A stretch of 63,994 nucleotides of DNA from Psychrobacter immobilis. Its GTDB lineage: Bacteria > Pseudomonadota > Gammaproteobacteria > Pseudomonadales > Moraxellaceae. A model generated the notes under the pieces. The model saw only the letters and a list, made by a program, of their open reading frames with translations, ran no database searches and had not been told where the DNA came from. Shown piece after piece: positions 17,862-26,097 of this stretch (its first letter is position 1; each line of letters opens with the position of its first letter). The stretch lies in the NCBI RefSeq assembly GCF_904846285.1, contig NZ_CAJHAD010000020.1:1-63994 (forward strand), written 5' to 3'. The position numbers and the translations under genes were made by a program.

Positions 17862-18354
17862 TCGCTTTACGCAGCAAGGCTATCCCATCGTCTATATGGA
17901 TGAAAGCGGCTTTGAGCACGAGACCATCCGCTCTCATGGTTACGCGCCTATTGGTAAGCCATGTATCGATAGCTACAACTGGCAAGGTAAAAAGCGAACC
18001 AACGTTATCGGCGCTCTGTATAACAAGATGCTGTTTGCACTGGATTACTTTAATCTCAACATTAACAGCAGCATATTCTACAACTGGTGCAAACACACGC
18101 TAATCCCAAGTCTTAAAACCAAATGCGTGATTGTGATGGATAATGCCCGCTTTCATAAGAGCAAGCGTATTCAAAAGCTACTCAACAGGCATGGTCATCG
18201 TATACTATGGCTGCCACCTTATAGCCCTGATTTGAACCCTATCGAGAAAAAATGGGCTCAGGTGAAGTTTCTACGCCAAGGATGGATGGAGAATGATTTA
18301 TCTAAATTGTTTTATGATATTTGTCCAAGGCATAACAATTTTATTTTGAACTGA
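17782..18354 (+). CDS. IS630 transposase, OrfB (DDE catalytic part)
   Basis: 190 residues with the three acidic catalytic positions visible: D in VYMDESGFE, D in VIVMDNARFH and E in LNPIEKKWAQVK. It probably has no separate start and is made as a fusion with OrfA by frameshifting at the A-run. The catalytic residues are intact. Confidence 0.9.
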   Translation: MASVKKKTLEHPKACPIKRAAYQGKLDRFTQQGYPIVYMDESGFEHETIRSHGYAPIGKPCIDSYNWQGKKRTNVIGALYNKMLFALDYFNLNINSSIFYNWCKHTLIPSLKTKCVIVMDNARFHKSKRIQKLLNRHGHRILWLPPYSPDLNPIEKKWAQVKFLRQGWMENDLSKLFYDICPRHNNFILN

Positions 18355-18360
18355 CTATAA

Positions 18361-18660
18361 CTAACCTTTAGGTTTTTTAGAGAACGAATAGAACAAATAA
18401 TCAATATAAAAAAAGAATAGATATAAAAATAAAGTAACTAAGAATGCTCCTAAAGAGAAATATTCCGGATCGTATTCAAAGAATAAAAGCATCATTATGC
18501 TAAATATTATTCCGTATACCCAAATTGAGGTATTTTTAACAACTTTTCTGCTTATCAGTCTACTAATTAATCTACTAATTATTATTAGAAAAGCAGGGAA
18601 AGCGTAAAATAACGCAGTACCTAAGTAACCAGCAATAATATAAGCCGTACTGTTATCCAT
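18361..18660 (-). CDS. Small membrane protein of unknown function, possibly truncated by IS630
   Basis: 99 residues with about three hydrophobic segments (about 5-30, 47-62, 68-92) and a basic tail SKKPKG. No family is recognised. Its TAG stop (18361-18363) overlaps the right inverted repeat of the IS630 element, so the original C-terminus may have been replaced by IS sequence. Start ATG is at 18660. Confidence 0.6.
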   Translation of the reverse strand: MDNSTAYIIAGYLGTALFYAFPAFLIIISRLISRLISRKVVKNTSIWVYGIIFSIMMLLFFEYDPEYFSLGAFLVTLFLYLFFFYIDYLFYSFSKKPKG

Positions 18661-18861
18661 ATCTATTAAATCCGCATATTTGTTAACTTCGTACTATAGT
18701 ACAAGATAACCATTTATAGGAACAATCGGCTATTTTTGCAGTGTGACTCCTACACAAGGAAGTAAAATGCAAGCCGTAACCCTTTCTGCTTATGACTTGG
18801 CATTTTTATAATTTGCTCTATACCAACAATAATACCAACAATCGTTTTTCAAACTGTTAAA

Positions 18862-19359
18862 TCAGTAACCCTGCTCATTCAATCGTTTGTAGTCATCGCA
18901 GCCAGTTTGGTAACCGTTATCGCAAGCCTTGCCATACCATTCTTTCGCAGTCGTTTTGTTCTGTCGCACGCCTTCGCCTTTTTCATATATTATCCCGATG
19001 TAATTTTGGGCAAATGTATTATTCTGAGCAGCTGATTTCTTAAACCACTCAAGTGCTTTGCTGTGATCTTGACGCACACCTTTTCCAGCTGAGTAAGCAT
19101 GTCCCATACTGAATTGGCTAAAATTATTTCCTTGATTGGCTGCTTTTTGATACCAGTAGAATGCCTTGGCGTAATCCTGACTCACGCCCATGCCGTTCTC
19201 ATAATAAATTCCAAGAATACCTTGCTTCCAAGCATCGCCTTTTTCAGCTAATGCTTTAGCCTCCTCAAAATCTGTTGCTGCTGTCGCTGATAGCGTCAAT
19301 CCAAACAGCAATGCAAATACTACTGCCCCATTAATAACTGCATTTTTCAGTGATTGCAT
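18862..19359 (-). CDS. Secreted Sel1-repeat protein (3 repeats)
   Basis: 165 residues: signal peptide ending LSATAA, three Sel1-like repeats and a C-x7-C cap (KACDNGYQTGC) followed by DDYKRLNEQGY. The start has GAGGAAA upstream. The 5' leader is nearly the same as that of the unrelated lipoprotein gene at 19819-20538. The 3' flank (18740-18840) repeats sequence found after the sel1 gene at 6479 (6340-6440), including ACCAACAATCG. It is the shortest intact member of the island family. Confidence 0.87.
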   Translation of the reverse strand: MQSLKNAVINGAVVFALLFGLTLSATAATDFEEAKALAEKGDAWKQGILGIYYENGMGVSQDYAKAFYWYQKAANQGNNFSQFSMGHAYSAGKGVRQDHSKALEWFKKSAAQNNTFAQNYIGIIYEKGEGVRQNKTTAKEWYGKACDNGYQTGCDDYKRLNEQGY

Positions 19360-19460
19360 GGTCTTTATTTCCTCAAGAAGTGGTTCAAATTGGGATTGGT
19401 GCGCTGTAGAGGCATCGAACTATAACCTACAACCCCGGTAAATTAGGGCTTCATGGTATC
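19360..19460 (-). repeat. Duplicated 5' leader, copy A
   Basis: The leader with GAGGAAA, CACTT, AATTTGAA and CAGCGCACC is shared with the leader at 20539-20595. The two genes it serves, a sel1 gene and a lipoprotein gene, are not homologous. Confidence 0.6.
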
Positions 19461-19704
19461 GGCTGCTATTCCTTTAACAAAAGCTTTAACATCACTAGCG
19501 ACTTGCTACCCACCTTTTCTTGGCTTTCATGGGGTTATTTGCGGTGAGCGGTTTTACCTGTCCGAAAACTGTCTTTTTGAGTTTGGCGGTTACTAGAGAA
19601 GTCCAACTACAAGCCATATCACTTGCGGTTATTGTGTTCTTTAATCGTCATTATCAAAATATACCAACAAATAGACCTTGATCTGCATCGATTGCAGCTT
19701 ACCT
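19461..19704. other. Gene-free segment upstream of the sel1 gene
   Basis: No reading frame, hairpin or motif is supported here. It separates the sel1 gene from a sel1 remnant and is probably decayed sequence. Confidence 0.4.
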
Positions 19705-19770
19705 TTAATTTAATCTTCGGTAGTTATCACAACCTTGCTGAAATCCATTGTCGCAAGCTTTACCAAAAAA
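19705..19770 (-). pseudogene. Remnant of a Sel1 C-terminal cap
   Basis: Minus-strand translation gives DFFGKACDNGFQQGCDNYRRLN followed by TAA (19705-19707), in two overlapping pieces KACDNGFQQGC and GCDNYRRLN. This is the C-x7-C cap of the island sel1 family. No repeats or signal peptide precede it, so a further sel1 copy has been deleted down to its last 22 codons. Confidence 0.8.
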
Positions 19771-19818
19771 ATCTTTGTGCGAACAGTAGGGGGTTTTGAG
19801 TATTTTTCTAGGTAAAAA

Positions 19819-20538
19819 CTAAACTTTCTGAGTTGTTGTATAGTAGTTGCTGTTATCACTCCAAAACTCTAGGTCACCTTTTTTATTAATAATGTAGTAT
19901 TCATTATGATCTTTGTCATTTTCACTTTGAAGCTTTATTCCCTCATCTAATTCAGTCGACTCATAGACTGGATCTTCTTTATATAGTGGTCCAATATTAT
20001 ATAATTGTCGGATATACACCTGACCATCTTTCTTATACGCAGTTATCTTTGAGTCCATTCCTTGACTGGACATCCAGCTTCCTAACACCTCACCTTCAGA
20101 TACATTAGTGTTTTTTATTCTTTCATAGTCAGATGCAGTGGCTCCAACTATCCTCACCTTAAGATCAGGCTCATAATGAGTAGTTGCCCAAGCACTTCCA
20201 TCACTTCCATTGGCAAGCCTATAAAAGATGAAAGTGCGTTCAACCTTTACATTTGAAAGAGCATAAATCTTTTCTGCTAAGGCAATAAGGGTTTCCTCAT
20301 CCATCCGTTCTGATATCTCAACCTCTACAGTACGCTTCACATTACGTTTTACATCGTCCTCTAAAATTTCATATTCAGGTATAGCTTGAACAGTGGTTCG
20401 CTTGGTTTTTTGTTCAGATGCATTTTCGACCGTCTTCTCTGAGACTGTCCGTTCAGATGTATCTGGCACACTTTCGGAGCATGCTGTAAGCATTAAAAAA
20501 AACATAGTTGCAGCTGAAGTTTTAAATATATTGAGCAT
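19819..20538 (-). CDS. Hypothetical lipoprotein
   Basis: 239 residues from the ATG at 20538, chosen over 20556 because GAGGAAAG lies just upstream of it. The signal peptide ends in the lipobox LTAC (MLNIFKTSAATMFFLMLTAC), so it is a membrane-anchored lipoprotein. A Ser/Thr/Glu/Lys-rich linker is followed by a region with ISERMDEETLIALAEKIYA and VERTFIFYRLANG, reminiscent of small periplasmic domains of unknown function. No enzymatic motif is seen. Confidence 0.78.
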   Translation of the reverse strand: MLNIFKTSAATMFFLMLTACSESVPDTSERTVSEKTVENASEQKTKRTTVQAIPEYEILEDDVKRNVKRTVEVEISERMDEETLIALAEKIYALSNVKVERTFIFYRLANGSDGSAWATTHYEPDLKVRIVGATASDYERIKNTNVSEGEVLGSWMSSQGMDSKITAYKKDGQVYIRQLYNIGPLYKEDPVYESTELDEGIKLQSENDKDHNEYYIINKKGDLEFWSDNSNYYTTTQKV

Positions 20539-20595
20539 GGTTATTACTTTCCTCAAAAGTGTTTCAAATTACAATCGGTGTGCTTTAGAAGCATA
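20539..20595 (-). repeat. Duplicated 5' leader, copy B
   Basis: Near-copy of the leader of the sel1 gene at 18862-19359, here in front of a non-homologous lipoprotein gene. It probably contains a common promoter and ribosome binding site. Confidence 0.6.
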
Positions 20596-20654
20596 GAACT
20601 AAGGGTGTGGTTTAAGGTTTACTAGCCGATCCAATAAGTCGTTGAATTACGGTT

Positions 20655-21020
20655 TTATATTTTTTGTTCAGGGGTAAGCTCTATGTCGGTAATTTTACAG
20701 GTCTTACTACCTTCATATTCTTCCATATAAATATAACCAAGCTTAACCTTAGCTCTCACATTGCTTATGCCATAATTGTAGAGTAAGGCACAATCACCCA
20801 CATCACAGTATGCACTGACTACCTTACCATTTAGCAGCATATCAGCATGATACCCATCACCTAACTCTACACTTTTAATGATGACAGACGCGCTACCTCC
20901 TTTAGTGCAGATGGTAGGTAAGACTGGAGCTTTAGCTTGTACTAAAGTGGAGGCAGATAACATAAAAACGATCGCAGTGAGTATAGAGAGTGGGGTTAAT
21001 TTGGATTTAACGGTAGTCAT
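20655..21020 (-). CDS. Small secreted protein of unknown function
   Basis: 121 residues from the ATG at 21020 (GAGGCG upstream); a start at 21041 would precede the ribosome binding site. Signal peptide ends STLVQA. The mature part has four cysteines (ICTKGG, AYCDVGDC, KTCKITD), suggesting disulfides in the periplasm. No family is recognised. Confidence 0.72.
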   Translation of the reverse strand: MTTVKSKLTPLSILTAIVFMLSASTLVQAKAPVLPTICTKGGSASVIIKSVELGDGYHADMLLNGKVVSAYCDVGDCALLYNYGISNVRAKVKLGYIYMEEYEGSKTCKITDIELTPEQKI

Positions 21021-21139
21021 AACATCGCCTCTTAAGCTCATTAAGGTTTTGGTTAGCCATAAATATAGCCAAACTCTGAAAGACCAAATTTCTAGGTCAC
21101 TGATTCAACCCATAAAACCAAAGTATTATCTGTAACACG

Positions 21140-21553
21140 TCAACCTGAATAACTTGCAAGCCTATCCTCTTGCTCATCACAGACCTTCAAACCAATTCGT
21201 ACAGCCTCATTAAGGTCAGCTCCTTCCTTGACACTGTAAGGCACGTTTGAAGCCGTACCACCTAGCTTAACGCCCTCTACCGCTGATTTATTAAGTGGTG
21301 TACCAATATAAGATTCATCGGTGTAACCCTTAGGATGAAAGTACACCTCACGACCAAAAGCAGGATTTGAAGCACACCCAATCTCACCCTCAGGCACCGT
21401 AAACGGATAAGGAGTCGTGTAATTTTTACTCCATGTCTGTTCATTCACTACGATATAACCTACACCGTACATCTCGTCTTTATTACCTGAACTGCAGCCT
21501 ATAATCACGATAGACGCCACCGCAATTAACCACCTGGACATATTGATTCGCAT
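21140..21553 (-). CDS. Hypothetical lipoprotein (intact paralogue of 9084-9494)
   Basis: 137 residues. The signal peptide ends in a lipobox (IVIIGC), then a 100-residue domain with NEQTW, VPEGEIGC, GYTDESYIGTPL and SAVEGVKLGG. The start overlaps the end of the excalibur-domain gene by 28 bp, with AAGGA inside that gene, so translation is coupled. The paralogue 12 kb away has two stop codons. Function unknown. Confidence 0.78.
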   Translation of the reverse strand: MRINMSRWLIAVASIVIIGCSSGNKDEMYGVGYIVVNEQTWSKNYTTPYPFTVPEGEIGCASNPAFGREVYFHPKGYTDESYIGTPLNKSAVEGVKLGGTASNVPYSVKEGADLNEAVRIGLKVCDEQEDRLASYSG

Positions 21554-21801
21554 GGCACACCGTCCTTGTCACGATCTAACTTAGTGTTTCCGCATTTAAG
21601 TGCTAGTTTGGCTTGTTCACAGCTGACCATTTGCGTACAAACACGAGGCAAGCCTTTGCATTGTGAACCACCAGCACCTTTAGCAAACAACGGATGATCT
21701 ACTTCAACATCGCTATAAAATGGATTGTCAGTGACCGTGACCACTGCATGAGATGACAGGGCAAAGACAGATAACATCATGCCTAAAATAGCTTTCTTCA
21801 T
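21526..21801 (-). CDS. Excalibur calcium-binding domain protein, secreted
   Basis: 91 residues from the ATG at 21801 (AAAGAG upstream). Signal peptide MKKAILGMMLSVFALSSHA. The C-terminus KLDRDKDGVPCESIC is the excalibur motif D-x-D-x-D-G-x-x-C-E, a calcium-binding loop found in extracellular proteins. Additional cysteines (QCKG, RVCTQMVSC) suggest disulfides. It overlaps the downstream lipoprotein gene, implying they work together. Confidence 0.85.
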   Translation of the reverse strand: MKKAILGMMLSVFALSSHAVVTVTDNPFYSDVEVDHPLFAKGAGGSQCKGLPRVCTQMVSCEQAKLALKCGNTKLDRDKDGVPCESICPGG

Positions 21802-21825
21802 AACCAAACTCTTTTTAATACTCAA

Positions 21826-22070
21826 AATAAGATAAAAAATTTATAGAAAGCAATAATACCCTATATTTGTTTAATATAACGAATGCTATACACCTAAACC
21901 CTAATTTACACATCAAATGATTTATAAACAGAATTTTAATGCTGAATATAAGGCGATTGGCGGATAATCTGGTTACTTTACCCTACCCTCAGACGTCATT
22001 ATCAAATGCAAAAATACGTTCATAGGCGAAGGTAAACCTCCCAGACTTTATCCAAGTACCAAGTTTATCA
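21826..22070. other. Intergenic region between small secreted genes and alpA
   Basis: AT-rich, about 250 bp. It should hold the promoter of the excalibur-lipoprotein pair. No gene or clear signal is seen. Confidence 0.4.
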
Positions 22071-22106
22071 AAAAAATAGCCGCCTCACTTTGAAGTGAAG
22101 TGGCTA
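22071..22106 (-). terminator. Terminator of alpA
   Basis: Read on the minus strand, TAGCCACTTCACTT pairs with AAGTGAGGCGGCTA and is followed by a run of T. It lies immediately after the alpA stop. Confidence 0.8.
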
Positions 22107-22115
22107 ATCCACATA

Positions 22116-22355
22116 CTAAGCTGATCTTGCTTCAATTTTGGCATTAATCCAATCAGCAACCTCACTTGCTACCCATGCTACCCTTACCTTAGTAAGCTGT
22201 ATTTGTTTTGGGAACGTTGGGTCATAGCATTCAGCATTTTCATCAATCATCTTATATATAGTTGAACGGCTAAGGTCTGTATAGCTCATAACGTCTTTCA
22301 TACTAAGCATTTGCGGGATGTGGTTACATTGCTTAATTAAGTTTAAATTTTCCAT
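22116..22355 (-). CDS. alpA: AlpA-family transcriptional regulator / excisionase-like protein
   Basis: 79 residues with a MerR-like winged helix: MLSMKDVMSYTDLSRSTIYK is the recognition region, followed by FPKQIQLT and VAWVASEVADWINAKI. AlpA proteins of CP4-57-like elements activate integrase genes or act as directionality factors. Its position as the last gene of the minus-strand maintenance module and the AlpA-type sequence make this the likely control protein for excision of the island. Confidence 0.88.
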   Translation of the reverse strand: MENLNLIKQCNHIPQMLSMKDVMSYTDLSRSTIYKMIDENAECYDPTFPKQIQLTKVRVAWVASEVADWINAKIEARSA

Positions 22356-22473
22356 GATTAGCTCCTTGTGAGTGATTGAGAGCGTTTCCTCTCATACTCA
22401 TACCGAGTCTCATATTTATTTACTGAGTCCTATGCTGTACTATCCAGTTAAGACCGTCTTGCCGTACAGCCAT

Positions 22474-22505
22474 AAAAAAAGAGCTGATCTCATCAACTCT
22501 TTTTT
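22474..22505 (-). terminator. Terminator after the 22534-23445 gene
   Basis: AAAAAAAGAG / CTCTTTTTT hairpin with an interior TGAT/ATCA pairing, in the gap before alpA. Confidence 0.8.
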
Positions 22506-22533
22506 GTCTACATCTATAAGACGAACCCATGTG

Positions 22534-23445
22534 TCAACTTACAGCCGTCACGCTCTGCCGTAAGCCTTGCTCAATGCTGCTCACGTTATGAGTGGTTATG
22601 CCATTCTGCGCATATCCCTGCTGACTATTTCTAGCATCGCTTACCTCTACCGGATAAAACTCTTCCACCACTTCAAACGCTTCATCGCTATCAATCTCAA
22701 AGCAAGAATTCACATAGCCCTGTCTTGCAGCCTGCTCTAATGCACCCTGATCAAAGCCGTGTTCACTCAGCTCACTATCTATCGCTTGTGCATCCTGCAC
22801 CGCTTGCTTGAGTGTAATGCCATCACGCAGGGTTAGATCAACGAAGTAAATTGGTGTCCGATAGCTTTGCGTCGTGCTTTTGCCTCTTAGGGTTAATTGC
22901 AGGGGTAGACACGACAGCTTATTTCCCGATACCGCAGCAAAGTAGCTAAGGCGTGCTGCTAGTGTGCGGATGCTATTAAAGCCTGTGGTGCGAAAGATAA
23001 ACGTACCCAGCTCATCGTCCTCAGAGAGATTGGCGTACAGTCTGCCATAAGGCTTACAAGCGCCACCTTGCGCCAGTGGGCAGCGATCAGGCGATGGACA
23101 AAGATGGCTTTCAACGCCTTTATTGGTGCGACGCTGACACTGCTCACCATCACCCACGCATAGCGGGCGTCCAGTCTGCCGATCAAACAAGGTGTATTCA
23201 GCTCGTAGGTTTAGTTCAGGATCATTAAACAGCATGCGTACCGGTATTTGTCTGAGCTTACCTTCATTATTTGCGCGTAGCTTTTCATCAAGTGGGTGGT
23301 TGATCCAGCCATCCTTGTTTTGAACTTGGCTGGTAATGGTGAATTGATCGTCTTTGGCAGGTAGACGCTTGCCATCTTTTTGAATGACACGACCGATGCT
23401 GATACGACCTAAAACTGGTGGGGTTATGGTAAGACCTTTAATCAT
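22534..23445 (-). CDS. 'Hydrolase or metal-binding' family protein of integrative elements
   Basis: 303 residues. The conserved start MIKGLTITPPVLGRISIG, LFNDPELNLRAEYTLFD, FRTTGFNSIRTLAARL and a cysteine-rich zone (LCVGDGEQC, HLCPSPDRCP, GGACKPYG) match a family common in ICEs, plasmids and phages and usually annotated under this vague name. The cysteines probably bind zinc. It lies beside a YqaJ exonuclease gene, so a role in element recombination or replication is likely. No catalytic mechanism can be assigned. Confidence 0.75.
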   Translation of the reverse strand: MIKGLTITPPVLGRISIGRVIQKDGKRLPAKDDQFTITSQVQNKDGWINHPLDEKLRANNEGKLRQIPVRMLFNDPELNLRAEYTLFDRQTGRPLCVGDGEQCQRRTNKGVESHLCPSPDRCPLAQGGACKPYGRLYANLSEDDELGTFIFRTTGFNSIRTLAARLSYFAAVSGNKLSCLPLQLTLRGKSTTQSYRTPIYFVDLTLRDGITLKQAVQDAQAIDSELSEHGFDQGALEQAARQGYVNSCFEIDSDEAFEVVEEFYPVEVSDARNSQQGYAQNGITTHNVSSIEQGLRQSVTAVS

Positions 23446-23477
23446 GGTGATATTCCTTATGTATTTTGTTTAGCCAT

Positions 23478-23504
23478 AAAAAAGCCCACCTATGACAGGT
23501 GGGC
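23478..23504 (-). terminator. Intergenic terminator/attenuator
   Basis: GCCCACCT / AGGTGGGC hairpin followed on the minus strand by TTTTTT, between the YqaJ gene and the 22534-23445 gene. Confidence 0.8.
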
Positions 23505-23568
23505 GTTTATGCGCGTATTTGATTGAGTGGATTAATTTATGGATTATGATTAATGACTGCGTCTTGGC

Positions 23569-24636
23569 TTAGTTATCATTTAAGATCACAAAGCGACGGC
23601 TACCTTGACGGGTTTTACTAAACTGCTTAAGCATTTCAGGATGCGCTTTGGTTAGCGCTTTGCTATCAAGACTGACACTGTCCTTCGAGCGCTTCCAAGA
23701 AATTGCGCCCTTCTCGAATACCGCAACCTCATTGTCGGCAATTAAAGTTTGCAGCTGGTGCTTCACTTGATCATGACGCTCTTCTAACTCTTGCATATAG
23801 TCACGGTAGCTAAGCAGTTGCTCAAATAACTTGTTAGCGCCATCATCTTCACGCAGATCAACTTTGCTTGACGGCTCAGGGGTTGGATAAAGCAGCTTTA
23901 ACGCTCGTGCTGCTGACTCGCTATGATCAGGGGTTGGTGGCGTATCGGTTTCCACGTACTGCCAGAACAGCCGCTCATGTTCGATGATGGATTCAATTAA
24001 GCGCTCATCACGCTCAACTTTATAAATCTTCGCTTCATGACCACAAAGCAGCACACAGATATGTGCTGCCTGTTTGCCCGTGACTGCTAGCTGATGTTGC
24101 ACTTGGCAAGTCACATATAGCGGTACGCCATGCTTCCACAGCTTGGCACCATGTTCCCCTGCGGTTTTACACTCTAGAATCTGCACCTCATCATTGCCTG
24201 TGATGGAATAGTCTAAATTCGCCAGCATAAAGTGATTGTCAGAATCAGGATGCTGCAAGATCGCGTTCACACGGCGAACCTTATTACCCGTGTGCTGTTG
24301 ATAGTACTTAGCAACCATCGGCTCCAAGGTATTGCCCCAATACAGCGGTGAGTAGCCATCGATGTCATCATCTAAATGTGAATGCAGTCGACCAGTCTTA
24401 ATCATCCACAGCTCAAGCATCGATAGATACGGATGGATACCGCACGCAGCAGCAGCGTCACTACTACCAATACCTTGCTTGCGTACCTCAAGCCATTTCT
24501 CATGACTTAAGTTTTTGGTATTGACCAGACGTTTTGCAGTAGTTGATTGAGTGGTGGTTATGGGTGCTTTCACCTTAACGGTTACACGCTGGGTTTGTCT
24601 GAGCTGAGCGATATGGTTCAATGCGATTGTGTTCAT
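23569..24636 (-). CDS. YqaJ/lambda-exonuclease-type recombinase nuclease
   Basis: 355 residues. The YqaJ domain (about 40-240) shows WLEVRKQGIGSSDAAAACG, LYWGNTLEPMVAKYY, MLANLDY and VQILECKTA. These supply the G-S-S-D helix and the E...D...E-x-K catalytic set of the PD-(D/E)XK 5'-3' exonuclease family. It degrades one DNA strand during single-strand annealing recombination, usually with a Bet/RecT/Erf partner; none is recognised here, although the neighbouring 22534-23445 protein could serve. The C-terminus carries a coiled coil and a YqaJ-associated tail. Confidence 0.88.
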   Translation of the reverse strand: MNTIALNHIAQLRQTQRVTVKVKAPITTTQSTTAKRLVNTKNLSHEKWLEVRKQGIGSSDAAAACGIHPYLSMLELWMIKTGRLHSHLDDDIDGYSPLYWGNTLEPMVAKYYQQHTGNKVRRVNAILQHPDSDNHFMLANLDYSITGNDEVQILECKTAGEHGAKLWKHGVPLYVTCQVQHQLAVTGKQAAHICVLLCGHEAKIYKVERDERLIESIIEHERLFWQYVETDTPPTPDHSESAARALKLLYPTPEPSSKVDLREDDGANKLFEQLLSYRDYMQELEERHDQVKHQLQTLIADNEVAVFEKGAISWKRSKDSVSLDSKALTKAHPEMLKQFSKTRQGSRRFVILNDN

Positions 24637-24694
24637 GATGAATTCCTTCGTTAGATTTGTTATGGGTTAATACTATTTATTAAAAAGATGGCAT

Positions 24695-24720
24695 AAAAAA
24701 ACCACGCTCAATGGCGTGGT
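24695..24720 (-). terminator. Intergenic terminator/attenuator
   Basis: ACCACGC / GCGTGGT hairpin followed by a T-run on the minus strand, between the DUF932 gene and the YqaJ gene. Confidence 0.82.
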
Positions 24721-24752
24721 TGTTTGTGTTGTCAGATTTTAAGCGTCGATAA

Positions 24753-25745
24753 TTAGGCAAGCATCAGCAGCGACTCTTCTAAGCCCTTTTGCTTAAGTTT
24801 TGCCCCTGCACCGAACCATGCTGAGTTAAGACGGTTATCGGTATTCATTGCACGCCTTTCATGATCGACGTACTCAGTGATGCTACACAGTAAGCCATAA
24901 GCAGTATCACGAGCGGCATCAAGATCGGCTCCGCGACCTTGACCGTTGAACATGTTTAAAACACGATTCATCGCTTTGGCATTGGGTACAGCTTCCTTCT
25001 CTTTCTTAGCACTGTTAAATAAAATGATGTTATTGTCTTGATCGTTAAATACACGGCTAAGATAATTGGCTGCCTCTGCTTGAGTGACACGGCGCTCAGA
25101 CAATTGCTTCATCTCGTAGCTGTGTTGATTCCACTGTTTGACCGACACACCTAATTGCTGCTTCACCTTATCGGCATCGAAAGATGTGCTATGCGGTACT
25201 TTCACCACACCTCCTGAACCATCCGCTAAGCTGATTGCTAGGGTGTTATTACAGACCACACGTATCGATGTGAACTGTGCTGTGGTCGCTAGAGTGCCGT
25301 CACAAGCGGTTGCAAGTAACAGATAGCCATTACTAACATCTTTTCCCTTAAGCGTTGCTGACTGGCCTGTCCTCGCTAAAGCCCATAATTTTTTGCCGCC
25401 TTTCAATACCCCAGCAGTCTCCAATTCAAAATCAGACTGCTCAGTAAGATCACGATAGAACTCTAGAATCTCACGAGGCTGCACTTCTTGATAACGCTGA
25501 CTGACGACTGATAACGGCTCAAAGTTATCGCTACGGTACAGCACCTTTTGCTCAGCAAAGGGCAATATCAGGTTATGCCCTTTATCGTTATTTGCCATGT
25601 AGCTGACATCCGATGACTCGATACGCCAATCAAGTCCAGCTTGCTTCGCCCAGACCTCGATAGGCTGCTTAGGGGATAGCTCGTTACCTAAGCCATGCCA
25701 AGGGGTTTCGCCGACGTACGCCATTGATTCGATTAAATGTGCCAT
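24753..25745 (-). CDS. DUF932 phage/plasmid-like protein
   Basis: 330 residues. The start MAHLIESMAYVGETPWHGLG and the segments VLYRSDNFEPLSVVSQRY, GGKKLWALARTG and SIRVVCNNTLAIS are typical of the DUF932 (TIGR03299) family, common in plasmids, ICEs and phages. Its biochemical role is not established; the family often travels with recombination genes, as here (upstream of yqaJ). The protein is full length. Confidence 0.88.
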   Translation of the reverse strand: MAHLIESMAYVGETPWHGLGNELSPKQPIEVWAKQAGLDWRIESSDVSYMANNDKGHNLILPFAEQKVLYRSDNFEPLSVVSQRYQEVQPREILEFYRDLTEQSDFELETAGVLKGGKKLWALARTGQSATLKGKDVSNGYLLLATACDGTLATTAQFTSIRVVCNNTLAISLADGSGGVVKVPHSTSFDADKVKQQLGVSVKQWNQHSYEMKQLSERRVTQAEAANYLSRVFNDQDNNIILFNSAKKEKEAVPNAKAMNRVLNMFNGQGRGADLDAARDTAYGLLCSITEYVDHERRAMNTDNRLNSAWFGAGAKLKQKGLEESLLMLA

Positions 25746-25790
25746 GAGGATATTCCTTTTATTGTTGAATAAATTAAGTGGATGAATGGA

Positions 25791-26072
25791 TTAATTAAAG
25801 CTACTAAAAACATGAGTGCAATTACTACAGCGATACTGCTTGTTCGCTAATAGTGGTAAAGCGTTATTCGGTTGAGCAAGCTCGATCACCGCAGCTAAGG
25901 CAATACCTGCTACAGCGCCTATGGCTGGATGGAACTTAAGGGTCTTACAGATACTGACGCCAAGGCTGACTAGCATGGCAGGAGAAAACAGGCTTTCGAT
26001 AAGCGTGTTATTAGCACCATCACTCAGCTCGTAGACGGCAGATGAGCGACAGCATGGACAGATGGGTTTCAT
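25791..26072 (-). CDS. Small zinc-ribbon protein
   Basis: 93 residues. Two Cys pairs at the ends (ICPCCRS and YRCSNCTH) form a likely zinc ribbon. Between them is a hydrophobic stretch (about 30-65) that may span the membrane. No function is known. It lies within the element-maintenance module. Confidence 0.72.
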   Translation of the reverse strand: MKPICPCCRSSAVYELSDGANNTLIESLFSPAMLVSLGVSICKTLKFHPAIGAVAGIALAAVIELAQPNNALPLLANKQYRCSNCTHVFSSFN

Positions 26073-26097
26073 AAGGGCTCCTATTTATTTTGGGCAT

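Larger units (their letters stand above)
17437..18362 (+). mobile_element. IS630-family insertion sequence
   Basis: About 0.92 kb, bounded by the 11-bp inverted repeat AGTTATAGTCA (17437-17447) and TGACTATAACT (18352-18362). The ends contain TA, the usual IS630 target. It carries a two-frame DDE transposase. The right end abuts the stop codon of a minus-strand membrane protein gene. Confidence 0.85.
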
